DNA of 12,907 bases from contig NZ_BMPP01000030.1 of assembly GCF_014647655.1 (NCBI RefSeq), positions 1,588 through 14,494 of the forward strand, in the 5' to 3' direction. Origin of the DNA: Deinococcus malanensis. GTDB taxonomy: Bacteria; Deinococcota; Deinococci; Deinococcales; Deinococcaceae. Below, piece after piece: positions 1-8,298 of the stretch (position 1 is its first letter; each line of letters begins with the position of its first letter). The notes beneath the pieces are model-generated. The model made no database searches, was not told the DNA's origin, and saw only the letters and a list, made by a program, of their open reading frames with translations. The translations under genes and the position numbers were made by a program.

Positions 1-2581
1 GGGTGATGGTCCGCGTACCCTGCGTGATCGTGACAGTCACCGTGCTGCCTACAGACGCATCGGTCGTCCCGGTAATCGTCGGCGTCGTGTCGTTCGTATT
101 ATCAGGCGCACTCACCGTGATGATCGGTGCAGTCGCGTCCACGCTGCCAGGGTCAGTCGCCGTGCCAGTATTCCCGGCCGTCGTCACTGACGCGGTGGCT
201 GTGTAGGCACCGTCCACCAGGGCGTCCGTGCTGGGCACCGTGACGCTGTAGGTGCCGCCCGCCTGCACGGTGGTGGTCAAGGTGATGGTCCGCGTACCCT
301 GCGTGATCGTGACAGTCACCGTGCTGCCTACAGGCGCATCCGTCGTGCCAGTGATCGTCGGCGTCGTGTCATTCGTGTTATCAGGGGCACTCACCGTGAT
401 GATCGGTGCAGTCGCGTCCACGCTGCCTGGGTCAGTTGCCGTGCCAGTATTCCCGGCCGTGTCCGTCGTGCTCGCGGTCACGCTGTAAGGACCGTCCACC
501 AGGGCGTCTGTATTCGGCACCGTGACGCTGTAGGTGCCGCCCGCCTGCACGGTGGTGGTCAAGGTGATGGTCCGCGTACCCTGCGTGATCGTGACAGTCA
601 CCGTGCTGCCTACAGACGCATCGGTCGTCCCGGTAATCGTCGGCGTCGTGTCGTTCGTATTATCAGGCGCACTCACCGTGATGATCGGTGCAGTCGCGTC
701 CACGCTGCCAGGGTCAGTCGCCGTGCCAGTATTCCCGGCCGTCGTCACTGACGCGGTGGCTGTGTAGGCACCGTCCACCAGGGCGTCCGTTCTGGGCACC
801 GTGACGCTGTAGGTGCCGCCCGCCTGCACGGTGGTGGTCAAGGTGATGGTCCGCGTACCCTGCGTCATCGTGACAGTCACCGTGCTACCTACAGGCGCAT
901 CCGTCGTGCCGGTAATCGTCGGCGTCGTGTCATTCGTGTTGTCCGGCGCCGTGATGGTCACGGTCGGGGAGACACCGGGGTCGTTGATGGTGCCGGTGCC
1001 GGACGCGCCCGGGCCACTGCCCACGGTGGCCGTCAGGCGGTAGGTTTCCGTACCTTCAGGAGCACCATCGCCCACGGTGGCAACCCGCACCTGAAAGGTC
1101 GTCATGTTGGCCGGAACAGCCACATTGAACATGCCGTTCGTGCCTGGCGTAATGGCCGTCCAGGTCGTGCCGCCGTTGGTGCTGTACTCCATGGTGCCGG
1201 TGTCGCTGCCGATCGTCGCGGTAACCCCCGCGAGGGTCAGGTCGACGGTCGTCGGTCCGGTGGTCGCCGCGCCGCTGAGCGTCACGGCATGCGTGAGGAA
1301 GGTGCCCTCGGTGCCGCTGGGGCTGCTCACACTTGACACGGTCGGCACGAAGTCGTTGATCGTGCCGGTGGCACTGGGGCTGGGCACAGTGGTGGTGGAC
1401 GGCGTGCTTGCGGTAATGGTGTAGGTTTCGCTGCCTTCGCTGTACAGATTGTCCTTGACCGTATGGATCCGAAACTGCACGGTGTTGCTGGGGATGGTGG
1501 CACCCGCCGGTAGGGTGATGGTATAGGAGGGGCCAGGGCCGCTCGCCGTCACCCACGTTGTCCCCCCGTCCAGGCTGTATTCAGCGCCGGACGTATCGGT
1601 GCCGATGGTGGCCCCGCTGCCGGTCAGAGTGACGGTCAGGTTGGTGTTGGCCAACCCGTTCTGCCCAGCCAGGGCGATCTGATGCACGATCGGTGTTCCT
1701 TCCGAAGCTGTCCCGGTGCTCACGCTGGAGACGGAGATGCCATTAGGGGAGACGGCTGGCGACAGGATGCTCGCCCACGTAACGTCACCAGCAGCGCGTC
1801 CGAGTGACTTGTCGTTGATCCCGCCGATGTCGGAGTTGATGGCGTTGTTCTGGGTGGAGGTAGACACCGCGTAGCGCAGAGCTGTTTCCGACGTGATGTT
1901 GATGCTGCGGACTGTGAGGAAGAAGTTCTGGAGGTCGGCAAAGTTGAAGCTGAAATTCAGGAAGTAGTCGGTATCGCTGTCCCCGTCGATGTTGTTGGTG
2001 GTCCAGTGGGGGTCGTTGGTGGCCGATACCGGACCGTAGAAGTAATTGCTGGCCGTCTCGGTGAAGAGCGTATGGGGAATGATGGAGGTGGTGTTTGGTG
2101 AGGTGTTGGCGCCCGTGCCGGTGTCCCACAGCCGCAGGCCGCTGGGGTTGCCCTGATTGTCCACCCCGATAAAGGCGTCCATCCGGCCATCGGCATTGGC
2201 GTCGATCCCGACATACACGACATCTGCAAAGCTGGTGCTGGTGCCGTCAATCCGCACACGGTAGGCGATGGTGTCGTCGGCTTCCGAGGCCGTGCCCTTG
2301 TTGTCATAGTTGGTGTACAGCAGGCCGTGGGTGGCAGTCCCCAGCAGATCGGGGCCACCATTGGCCTGACGATCGTTGGCGCTGTCGTACTGGGCGCCGA
2401 TCAGCACGGTGGTCCAGGGGGTCTTACTGGTGAAATCGGTGGTGGCAGCCCGACCGGTGCCAGCCGCACAGAGCAGCAGGGCGGACAGCAGCGCGGTGCG
2501 GGGCGTCCATTGGGCGCGGCGCTCGCCTGTAGTCCCCGGACGGGAGCGGGCGCCATTGCGGCGCGGGTTCAGGTCCCTCAC
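1..2581 (-). CDS. large repetitive secreted adhesin-like protein (partial, C-terminus beyond the left edge)
   Basis: An open frame runs without a stop from a GTG at 2581 to the window edge (860 codons visible). A GGAGGG box lies 5 bases upstream, and the GTG overlaps the TGA of the preceding gene (GTGA). Residues 29-45 (TALLSALLLCAAGTGRA) form a signal-peptide core after a long basic n-region. Residues about 46-280 are a domain I do not recognise; it contains a calcium-loop-like D127-x-N-x-D131-G-x-x-D135. Residues about 285-390 and 415-530 are two related beta-sandwich domains starting with S/TEGT and containing D/NGGTTW, which resemble Calx-beta or large-adhesin repeats. From about 537 onward come Ig-like repeats of 93/94 residues (TPTITGTTDA, GSTVTVTITQGTRTIT, QAGGTYSVTVP, TAGNTGTATDPGSVDATAP). 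It is the last visible gene of an operon with an outer-membrane barrel protein, so a cell-surface role is likely. Ligand and anchoring mode are unknown because the C-terminus is missing. Confidence 0.85.
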   Translation of the reverse strand, partial: MRDLNPRRNGARSRPGTTGERRAQWTPRTALLSALLLCAAGTGRAATTDFTSKTPWTTVLIGAQYDSANDRQANGGPDLLGTATHGLLYTNYDNKGTASEADDTIAYRVRIDGTSTSFADVVYVGIDANADGRMDAFIGVDNQGNPSGLRLWDTGTGANTSPNTTSIIPHTLFTETASNYFYGPVSATNDPHWTTNNIDGDSDTDYFLNFSFNFADLQNFFLTVRSINITSETALRYAVSTSTQNNAINSDIGGINDKSLGRAAGDVTWASILSPAVSPNGISVSSVSTGTASEGTPIVHQIALAGQNGLANTNLTVTLTGSGATIGTDTSGAEYSLDGGTTWVTASGPGPSYTITLPAGATIPSNTVQFRIHTVKDNLYSEGSETYTITASTPSTTTVPSPSATGTINDFVPTVSSVSSPSGTEGTFLTHAVTLSGAATTGPTTVDLTLAGVTATIGSDTGTMEYSTNGGTTWTAITPGTNGMFNVAVPANMTTFQVRVATVGDGAPEGTETYRLTATVGSGPGASGTGTINDPGVSPTVTITAPDNTNDTTPTITGTTDAPVGSTVTVTMTQGTRTITLTTTVQAGGTYSVTVPRTDALVDGAYTATASVTTAGNTGTATDPGSVDATAPIITVSAPDNTNDTTPTITGTTDASVGSTVTVTITQGTRTITLTTTVQAGGTYSVTVPNTDALVDGPYSVTASTTDTAGNTGTATDPGSVDATAPIITVSAPDNTNDTTPTITGTTDAPVGSTVTVTITQGTRTITLTTTVQAGGTYSVTVPSTDALVDGAYTATASVTTAGNTGTATDPGSVDATAPIITVSAPDNTNDTTPTITGTTDASVGSTVTVTITQGTRTIT
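3..960 (-). repeat. tandem 279/282-bp Ig-like repeat array with 561-bp higher-order period
   Basis: Corresponding points recur at 6, 285, 567 and 846, giving periods of 279, 282 and 279 bases. All keep the reading frame of the adhesin gene. Two types alternate. Type A (from 3 and from 564) encodes DASVGS and TATASVTTAGN. Type B (from 282) encodes DAPVGS and SVTASTTDTAGN, which is one codon longer. Position by position, 3-281 and 564-842 differ at one base only (230 G against 791 T; Ser against Arg in the protein). The fourth copy starts as type B and diverges after about 945. The array continues past the left edge. Confidence 0.93.
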
Positions 2582-5500
2582 TTGTTCCCTCCCAGGGAGT
2601 CGTCGAGGGTCAGATCAAGACGCAGATACAAACCCTGCTTGGTGTAGGTGTTGCTGATGCCCGTAAAGCCCACCGGGTTGTAACCGGCCGTCAGCCAGGT
2701 GCCGGGCAGCACACGGTAGCTGCCTTCCAGACCAAAGCCGGTCACAGTGGTCCCGGTGGAGGGATGCGAGAGGATGTGTCCCCAAGCCCCCAGACCAACG
2801 CGATCAGTCACGTAATAGGTGCCGCTCAGACTGCCCTGCACGGTAAAGCTGCCGGCGTCATTCAGAAGCGTCCGGCTATCCATCCCGGCCCGCACGGCGA
2901 AGCGCGGCTGGTGGTAGATCGCTGCGAGGCTGCTGCTCAGTTCCGGCTGGCCGCCAGCCAGAGTGCCGTCCACGTAGCGCACGGTTCCCAGGCTGTCAAT
3001 GTTGCGGCTGCGGTAGGCGTACCCGGCCGCGAGGCGCAAACCGGCCTTCCCTGCTCCGAATTCGGCCAGTCCGTCAGCACTGAGGGTCAGGTCGTTGCTG
3101 ACACTGCCTGCCGCCCCGCCGCGCACGACCACCCCAAAACCGGCGGGGTTGTACACCACGTCCGTGCCGAGCGTGGCGCTGAGCCGCTCGGTCTTGTACC
3201 GGAGATTGGCGCCGGCGGCGGCCTGGTGGGTTCGAGTGGTGGCGTTGGTCTGAGCGCTGCCGTACAGGCCCAGCGAGGTGGTGTCATTCAGGGGGAGGGT
3301 GGTGCTGACCCCGAAGCGGGCGAGGTTCCCGCCGCCACTGGCGGTCGGCAGTTCGTAGGCGGCGGTGTAATCCACGCCGTTGACGCGGCTGTCTACGCTC
3401 AAAACAGTGGCGCCACCAACACCCCAGGTGTACCGGCTGGTCACGCCGAAGGTGGTCTCACCGCTCAGGCGGTAGCGTACTCCCAGGCTACTTTCCGGGG
3501 CGACGTTACCGCTCAGTGGTTGGGCATGCGAGAGGTCCACGCTCAGAGGCTCGCGTCGGTAACCCACGCGACCCACCGCACTCAGCCCCTGCTGATCTCC
3601 AAAGCTGTAGCGCAGTCCGGCACCAACCTGGAAGGGGTCAAGCTGATAGACCAGTTGCCCGTCCGCCTGGCCCTGGTGAGTGACAACAGTGCCGGCCTTG
3701 CTGGTCTCGTGGCGGTACTGGGCCGTCACCTGGGCATCCAGCCGCTCAGTGAGTTCTGTGGTCACGCTGGCGGCAGCGCTCAGCCCTGGCGTCCCTTTGC
3801 CCAGCCCCGCGTAGGCGATGTCCTGGTAGCGCACGCTGGCTGAGGCGGCCGTCTGGCCGAAGCGGGCCCCGAAGGAGCCCTGGGCCAGCAGACCGTCGGA
3901 GGACGCCAGCAGGGCATCCACGTGCAGCTGCCCGTCGTCATAGGCCGCGCGAGCGCCGACGGTCGTCTGATTGTCGAGGTGGACCACAGCCGCGCCCAAC
4001 AGGACGTGACTGGTCTGATACTTCGTCTGCACGCCAAAGGCCAGGTCGCGCTGGCCAAGCGGCTGGCTGAGGCGGTAACTGGCTTCTACGTACTGCTCGC
4101 CAAGGTCAAGGTCATAACGTGATAGGGGACGTGTCAGGGTGACGAGGCCGCTGTTGAGATCCAGCTGGTAATCGGCATTGCGGACCAGTACGGTACGCGA
4201 GCGTTCCTCGCCGGTCACGCGGTCCAGGGTCACCCAGGTCAGGGTTTCACTTCCCGGGCTGATCTGGCCGCGCGCCAGGCGCAGCAGGCGGGTGCCGTCG
4301 GGCGTCACGCGCTCGCCGGTGATCAGGTCGGTGGGCACCAGGGCCACGAAACCGGAGACCTGCGGGTTGCTGCGGGTCGACGCGCTCAGGGCCGTGATCT
4401 GGGCACCGAATGGCAGAACGTCGACAGGCAGCGGGCCGTGGCGGTACTGCACTCCAAAAGCCGGGTGCTCGTAACGGAAGGCCACGGGATCGCTGCCCTG
4501 CAATGGCACGCTGGTTACGCTGGCGTCACCGGCGATAGTGAAGCGCTTGAGGGTGTCCAGATCTGTTGGCAAGCCGTCTTTATCAGCCGTGACCTTCAGG
4601 TGCCCACCCCCCACCTCGGTTTCCAGGCTCGCGCGGGCCTGCCAGGAGAGGTCGTCCGCGCTCAGGCTGCCGTCCAGGCCCAGCGTCGCGCTGAGGACCC
4701 CAACGCCCACGGTGGTTCGTTCAGTGGTCACTGGGAAGGTCGCGGTGCGCAGCAGCTCTCCCTGGGATACGGTCAGGATCACTTCACCCGCACGGCTCTG
4801 TGGCGCAAACTCCAGCACGCCCAGGCCGCCCTCGAGCCTCAATTGATGGCCGGTCTGCCCAGGAACCGCGTCCGGGCTGGTGGGCGTCCGGTCACTGGCG
4901 ACCGTCACTGTACTAAGGTTGGTGGTGCGGCCGCTGGCGTCCACGGCGCGGACCTGAACCCTCAGTGGGGTGCGGCCGTCCGCGATGAGGGCCAGCGGGC
5001 TGAGTTCCAGGGCCTCGGTAGGGCCGACACGGTACACCGTGATCTGGTCGGTGCCATGCTGGAGCAGGTTGGCTCCGGGCCGGAGCGGCACCCCGATATA
5101 GGTGCGCAAGGTGCCACCGCCGGTCAGGGTGGCCTCTTCGCCCACCAGCGTCGCTGGCACCGGGGCACCGTTGACCATCAGCGCCTGCGCCTCTGGGCCC
5201 GCGTCGGTGACCGTGACGTTCACAGCGTCACGCACCTGCACGTCACTCCCGTCAAGCGGCAGGCGGATGCTCGACGCGTTTTCAGCCGGTACAGCAACAC
5301 TCAGAGACCCCAATTGGGCCAGGTCCGGTGTGCCGCTCACTGGTAACAGGAGGCCCGAAGCGTATCCGGCGGCAACAGCCGGCGTCCCGAGGGCTGGTAA
5401 GGCGCCGGCGTGCGAGAGCGTGAAGGTCAGGACGCCGCTGGGCGCGCGCTCAACGGGCACCTGCCAGACCAGACCGCGGGGTGTAGAGGCCGGCTCGGGC

Positions 5501-5757
5501 AGCGGCCGGCCGTTCCAGCGGCTGCTGCCACCCTGGTAGGACGTGCCTGGTGGCAAGGCCTGGACGACGAGCAGAGACTGCGCGCCAGCGGGCATGCTGA
5601 GGGTCAGACTGACCTGACTGCGCAGTTCTTTGTGGGGCGCGACGGTGGCTGGCACTGCTGTGGGCGGAGTCAGCGTTTCCTGCGCGGCGGCCACCTGGCC
5701 AGCGGAGAGGAGCAGCGTCAGAAGCGTCAGGACGCTTGCTGGAATAGGGGGCTTCAC
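2578..5757 (-). CDS. outer-membrane beta-barrel protein with N-terminal DUF11/Ig-like domains
   Basis: About 1060 residues. The N-terminus (KPPIPASVLTLLTLLLSAGQVAAA) is a signal peptide with cleavage near AAA/QE. Residues about 45-120 resemble a DUF11-type beta-sandwich (LPPGTSYQGGSSRWNGRPLP). Residues about 255-345 resemble a bacterial invasin/intimin-type Ig domain (LIADGRTPLRVQVRAVDASG). Residues about 505-547 form another beta-rich module (SETLTWVTLDRVTGEE, ADYQLDLNSGLVTLTRPL). From about 555 to the end, alternating polar/hydrophobic strands with aromatic belts indicate a barrel of about 500 residues; it ends with GLYLRLDLTLDD, typical of an outer-membrane barrel. The start is GTG at 5757, because GGAGGA at 5765-5770 is 7-8 bases from it. 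A GTG at 5763 would overlap the upstream stop but sits only about 2 bases from that box. The barrel may anchor or export the operon's secreted partners. That role is inferred. Confidence 0.87.
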   Translation of the reverse strand: MKPPIPASVLTLLTLLLSAGQVAAAQETLTPPTAVPATVAPHKELRSQVSLTLSMPAGAQSLLVVQALPPGTSYQGGSSRWNGRPLPEPASTPRGLVWQVPVERAPSGVLTFTLSHAGALPALGTPAVAAGYASGLLLPVSGTPDLAQLGSLSVAVPAENASSIRLPLDGSDVQVRDAVNVTVTDAGPEAQALMVNGAPVPATLVGEEATLTGGGTLRTYIGVPLRPGANLLQHGTDQITVYRVGPTEALELSPLALIADGRTPLRVQVRAVDASGRTTNLSTVTVASDRTPTSPDAVPGQTGHQLRLEGGLGVLEFAPQSRAGEVILTVSQGELLRTATFPVTTERTTVGVGVLSATLGLDGSLSADDLSWQARASLETEVGGGHLKVTADKDGLPTDLDTLKRFTIAGDASVTSVPLQGSDPVAFRYEHPAFGVQYRHGPLPVDVLPFGAQITALSASTRSNPQVSGFVALVPTDLITGERVTPDGTRLLRLARGQISPGSETLTWVTLDRVTGEERSRTVLVRNADYQLDLNSGLVTLTRPLSRYDLDLGEQYVEASYRLSQPLGQRDLAFGVQTKYQTSHVLLGAAVVHLDNQTTVGARAAYDDGQLHVDALLASSDGLLAQGSFGARFGQTAASASVRYQDIAYAGLGKGTPGLSAAASVTTELTERLDAQVTAQYRHETSKAGTVVTHQGQADGQLVYQLDPFQVGAGLRYSFGDQQGLSAVGRVGYRREPLSVDLSHAQPLSGNVAPESSLGVRYRLSGETTFGVTSRYTWGVGGATVLSVDSRVNGVDYTAAYELPTASGGGNLARFGVSTTLPLNDTTSLGLYGSAQTNATTRTHQAAAGANLRYKTERLSATLGTDVVYNPAGFGVVVRGGAAGSVSNDLTLSADGLAEFGAGKAGLRLAAGYAYRSRNIDSLGTVRYVDGTLAGGQPELSSSLAAIYHQPRFAVRAGMDSRTLLNDAGSFTVQGSLSGTYYVTDRVGLGAWGHILSHPSTGTTVTGFGLEGSYRVLPGTWLTAGYNPVGFTGISNTYTKQGLYLRLDLTLDDSLGGNK
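2587..2592 (-). promoter_or_regulatory. ribosome binding site for the adhesin gene
   Basis: GGAGGG lies 5 bases before GTG 2581, within the final codons of the barrel-protein gene. This fixes a start that complete-ORF listings miss because the gene leaves the window. Confidence 0.7.
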
Positions 5758-5759
5758 GT

Positions 5760-7835
5760 TCACTTCCTCCAGGTGAGGCTGGGAATGGTCGTTACGTCGC
5801 CAGGATTGCCTGTCCAGGTGAAGCGGTAACTGAAGGTGGTGTCCCCGGGAGGCAGCATGCCGGTCCAGGTGTTGCTGCCCGCGCTCAGGAGGGCGCCGGG
5901 GGGCAGCGGGTCGGTGATGCTGGCCCCACCAGCGGGGCCAGTGTTGCGTGCCTTCACCTGCACGAGGTAGGAGCCACTCTCGAGCGTCACGGTCTTGTCC
6001 AGGGTGACACTCTCGAGGGTCACGCTGATCTGGCGCGTGGCGCTGACCAGGCTGACCGGGGCGCCCAGGGGGAAGTCCACGGTGCTCAGGCCGCGCACCT
6101 GAACCGTGCGGGTGCCGCTGAGGCCACCGTCGTCCGGGGTGGGCAGGGGGCGGAAGGGCACGCTGGCGGGGTCGAGGCGCAGGGCGTGGGTGCCCATCGC
6201 GACATTGGTGAAGCTATAGCGGCCCTGTGCGTCAGTACGCACCTCGCGCCCTCCGGCGAGCAGAATGCGGGCGAGGGGGACAGCTGTGTCGACGCCTGCG
6301 TCGAACATGCGGTTGCCGTTGGTGTCGATAAAGACGCGCCCGACAATGTCGCCCACCGGCGCGAAGTTCAGGGGGCCCTGAACCTTGGCGGTGGCCGCCG
6401 CCTGGGCTGAGGCGAAGGCGGCCGAAGCGCCACTGACCGTGCGGCCCTGCGCGGTCACGGTGTTGCGCACCTCGGTGCCAGCCACAGGTGAAACCCGCAT
6501 GGCGTATGCGATGGTGGCGCTCGTCCCGTCGGCCAGACTGGGCACCGTCCAGATCAGGGCCCCATTCTGGGCTACTGGGTCGGCGATCGGTTGGCCGTTC
6601 AGGCTGCTGGTGCCCGGGATGTAGGACAGACCTGCCTGCGGGGTATCGGTGACCTTGATGTCATGAAGGGTCGTGCCGGGAAAGCGGTTGGTGAGGGCCA
6701 GGGTATAGGTCAGGCGGTCACCGATGACCACGACCGGACGGTCTACCGTCTTGGTCAGGCCCAGCGAGCCTACGCGCAGCAGCGCGACATTGTTGCCGTC
6801 CTGCGTGCCGTCCGGGCACGAGGCGGTGAGGTTGACGTTCACGTCGCCGGCTACGGGCACGCGGCCGATCACCAGCAGCAGGTGGGCAGTCTGATTGACT
6901 GCGAGCCGCACGCTGTGCACGGCTCCCTCGCCGGCGTCGGCCTGTCCGTTGCGGTTGCTGTCAAGCACGACCTGGACATCGGGCAGGGCCGCGCTGCCCG
7001 GCAGCACGGTGCCCCGGACGGGCACGTCCACCGCTGTCTGGCCATCGTTGCGCAGGGTATATGAAAATAAGCCGCTACTGCCGGGCAGCGCGGTGTGCAT
7101 CTGGCCGGGGGCGGTGACGGTTCCGTCCGGGGTAACCGAGACAGCGCAGACGGGAGGGTCCACCTTCACGACGGCGCGACTGAACTGCAATTCCAGCTGC
7201 GTGGCATTTTCCTGCACGGTCACGGGAGTCCGGTCTCGCAGCAACTGGCCGGTCGCAGCGGGACTGGCCGCGTATACGCTGCCCGCCGGGGCGATAGCCG
7301 GGACCTGAAGCACCTGGATAACTGGACTCAGGCCCTCGTCGGCTGGGGTCCCAGGGTCATTCCAGCGGAGGGCCACGCGGGTCACCGGGCCGGCGGCACG
7401 TTCCGGCGCCGACAGCAGGCCGTCACCGTCAGTGTCGAGGTAATAGGCCACGGCATGACCAGTGCTTGGACTGCCGGTCGCCACGCTGGTCAGGGTCACG
7501 ACCTGATCCGTGTTGCCGGAGTTGACTAGGGTATAGGGGGTCAGCAGTTCGCCGCCAGGTCTGACGTCGGCCTCGTAGCCGGCAGGTAACGGGCCCGTGG
7601 CACTGTTGCCGATGGTGCGCCCGTCGCGCCCGTCGCGGTACACCGTATCGAACCCTGGCATGGGCAGGACAGTCGAGGTCACTGTGCGCGACAGGACTGC
7701 TGGGAGACTCTGGCCTGTGGTGTTCTTGAAGGTGGCCGCGGCCTGGTTAGTCACAGTCGTGCCGGCCTTGGTGCTCTGCGCCGCAGCAGCGCCCAGCAGA
7801 CAGACACTGAGGAGAAAGGTGGTTCGCTTCTTCAC
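5760..7835 (-). CDS. secreted DUF11 / SdrD-B-like domain protein
   Basis: 691 residues from GTG at 7835, chosen because AGGAG (7843-7847) lies 7 bases upstream and KKRTTFLLSVCLLGAAAAQ directly follows as a compact signal peptide. The open frame extends to 7931 but the extra residues look non-coding. Residues 24-35 (AGTTVTNQAAAT) are the usual mature N-terminus of DUF11 proteins. An EF-hand-like loop occurs at D134-x-D-x-D138-G-x-x-S-x-x-E145, and a second at D292-x-N-x-N296-G-x-x-D300-x-x-E303. Residues about 355-465 are a DUF11 domain (LGLTKTVDRPVVVIGDRLTY). Residues about 495-580 are an SdrD-B/carboxypeptidase-regulatory-like beta-sandwich (VGRVFIDTNGNRMFDAG, TDAQGRYSFTNV). Residues about 605-691 are a second DUF11-like domain. 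No membrane anchor is seen. As first gene of the three-gene operon it probably acts in the envelope with the barrel protein; the exact function is unknown. Confidence 0.88.
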   Translation of the reverse strand: MKKRTTFLLSVCLLGAAAAQSTKAGTTVTNQAAATFKNTTGQSLPAVLSRTVTSTVLPMPGFDTVYRDGRDGRTIGNSATGPLPAGYEADVRPGGELLTPYTLVNSGNTDQVVTLTSVATGSPSTGHAVAYYLDTDGDGLLSAPERAAGPVTRVALRWNDPGTPADEGLSPVIQVLQVPAIAPAGSVYAASPAATGQLLRDRTPVTVQENATQLELQFSRAVVKVDPPVCAVSVTPDGTVTAPGQMHTALPGSSGLFSYTLRNDGQTAVDVPVRGTVLPGSAALPDVQVVLDSNRNGQADAGEGAVHSVRLAVNQTAHLLLVIGRVPVAGDVNVNLTASCPDGTQDGNNVALLRVGSLGLTKTVDRPVVVIGDRLTYTLALTNRFPGTTLHDIKVTDTPQAGLSYIPGTSSLNGQPIADPVAQNGALIWTVPSLADGTSATIAYAMRVSPVAGTEVRNTVTAQGRTVSGASAAFASAQAAATAKVQGPLNFAPVGDIVGRVFIDTNGNRMFDAGVDTAVPLARILLAGGREVRTDAQGRYSFTNVAMGTHALRLDPASVPFRPLPTPDDGGLSGTRTVQVRGLSTVDFPLGAPVSLVSATRQISVTLESVTLDKTVTLESGSYLVQVKARNTGPAGGASITDPLPPGALLSAGSNTWTGMLPPGDTTFSYRFTWTGNPGDVTTIPSLTWRK
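5765..5770 (-). promoter_or_regulatory. ribosome binding site for the barrel-protein gene
   Basis: GGAGGA lies inside the last codons of the upstream gene. It stands about 2 bases from the GTG at 5763 but about 8 from the GTG at 5757, which favours the second start and translational coupling. Confidence 0.6.
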
Positions 7836-7842
7836 ATTGACG

Positions 7843-7847
7843 CTCCT
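7843..7847 (-). promoter_or_regulatory. ribosome binding site for the first operon gene
   Basis: AGGAG lies 7 bases before GTG 7835. An ATG overlapping this GTG by one base reads ATG TGA and cannot serve. This supports the short form with a compact signal peptide. I see no convincing -35/-10 pair for the operon in 7848-8000. Confidence 0.65.
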
Positions 7848-7927
7848 AAACATGCAGGCGATAACGCTTCCATCAGGTTCCTGGTCCTGGCAGGGTTCAT
7901 CGCTTCTTAACTTTATTGACCGCCTTC

Positions 7928-8116
7928 TCACGTCTGCCTTACAGTGTCAGTCGTCCTGAACCCCTGTACAGTCTGGAAACCAGCGGCTTGGGCAGGAATC
8001 TCTGAGGCTTCCGGGCCCGTCCTGCCAGGAAAATACCCATGGGCGCAGTCGGCCTCAAGTGGGCTGAGGTGGGTCAGTTCACCGTGCTTCTCTATGCCTT
8101 CAGCGACGACCTGGAT
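7928..8116 (-). pseudogene. C-terminal remnant of an EAL-domain c-di-GMP phosphodiesterase
   Basis: Reading the minus strand from 8116 gives IQVVAEGIEKHGELTHL, then EADCAHGYFPGR, and a stop at 7928-7930. This matches the last part of EAL domains, where VVAEGVE and D-x-A-Q-G-Y-x-F/R-P are conserved. VVAEG(V/I)E carries a conserved acidic residue of the active-site region. Upstream in the same frame the sequence no longer resembles an EAL domain, and the EAL motif itself with its metal ligands is absent. It is therefore a remnant of about 60 codons that cannot be a working enzyme. EAL proteins hydrolyse cyclic di-GMP and usually control attachment or motility. Confidence 0.7.
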
Positions 8117-8298
8117 GCAGGGTTGGGGGACTCCCTCACGTACAGGGCTTTCTTCGCGCGCTCACGCAGGACCAGCAACCCCTGGCATCCACTCAATGAC
8201 CGCGGGTCCGCCACCAGACACGAGGCCTTGGAAGGAGGACCGTTCACACGGAGGGAAACATCCTCAAAAACATGCGCTGGTTGGTGAATTGACCGCTG

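Noticed and set aside
1..960. CRISPR-like array
   Set aside because: The repeat unit is 279/282 bases, stays in one reading frame and has no short repeats with unique spacers.
3..1043. A series of plus-strand frames of 67-78 residues with nearly equal sequences
   Set aside because: They are the antisense of the 93/94-residue Ig-like repeats and recur only because the DNA repeats. They have no ribosome binding sites.
1056..2361. Short minus-strand frames (166, 73, 114 and 134 residues) inside the adhesin region
   Set aside because: They are in other frames than the 860-codon adhesin frame and show histidine/arginine- or threonine/proline-rich shadow composition.
2764..5346. Long plus-strand frames of 359 and 302 residues
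   Set aside because: They lie antisense to the barrel-protein gene, have low-complexity composition without family features, and arise from GC-rich codon bias.
7836..8000. Radiation/desiccation response motif upstream of the envelope operon
   Set aside because: I looked for the palindromic Deinococcus motif near the first gene and found no convincing match, and no clear -35/-10 pair either.
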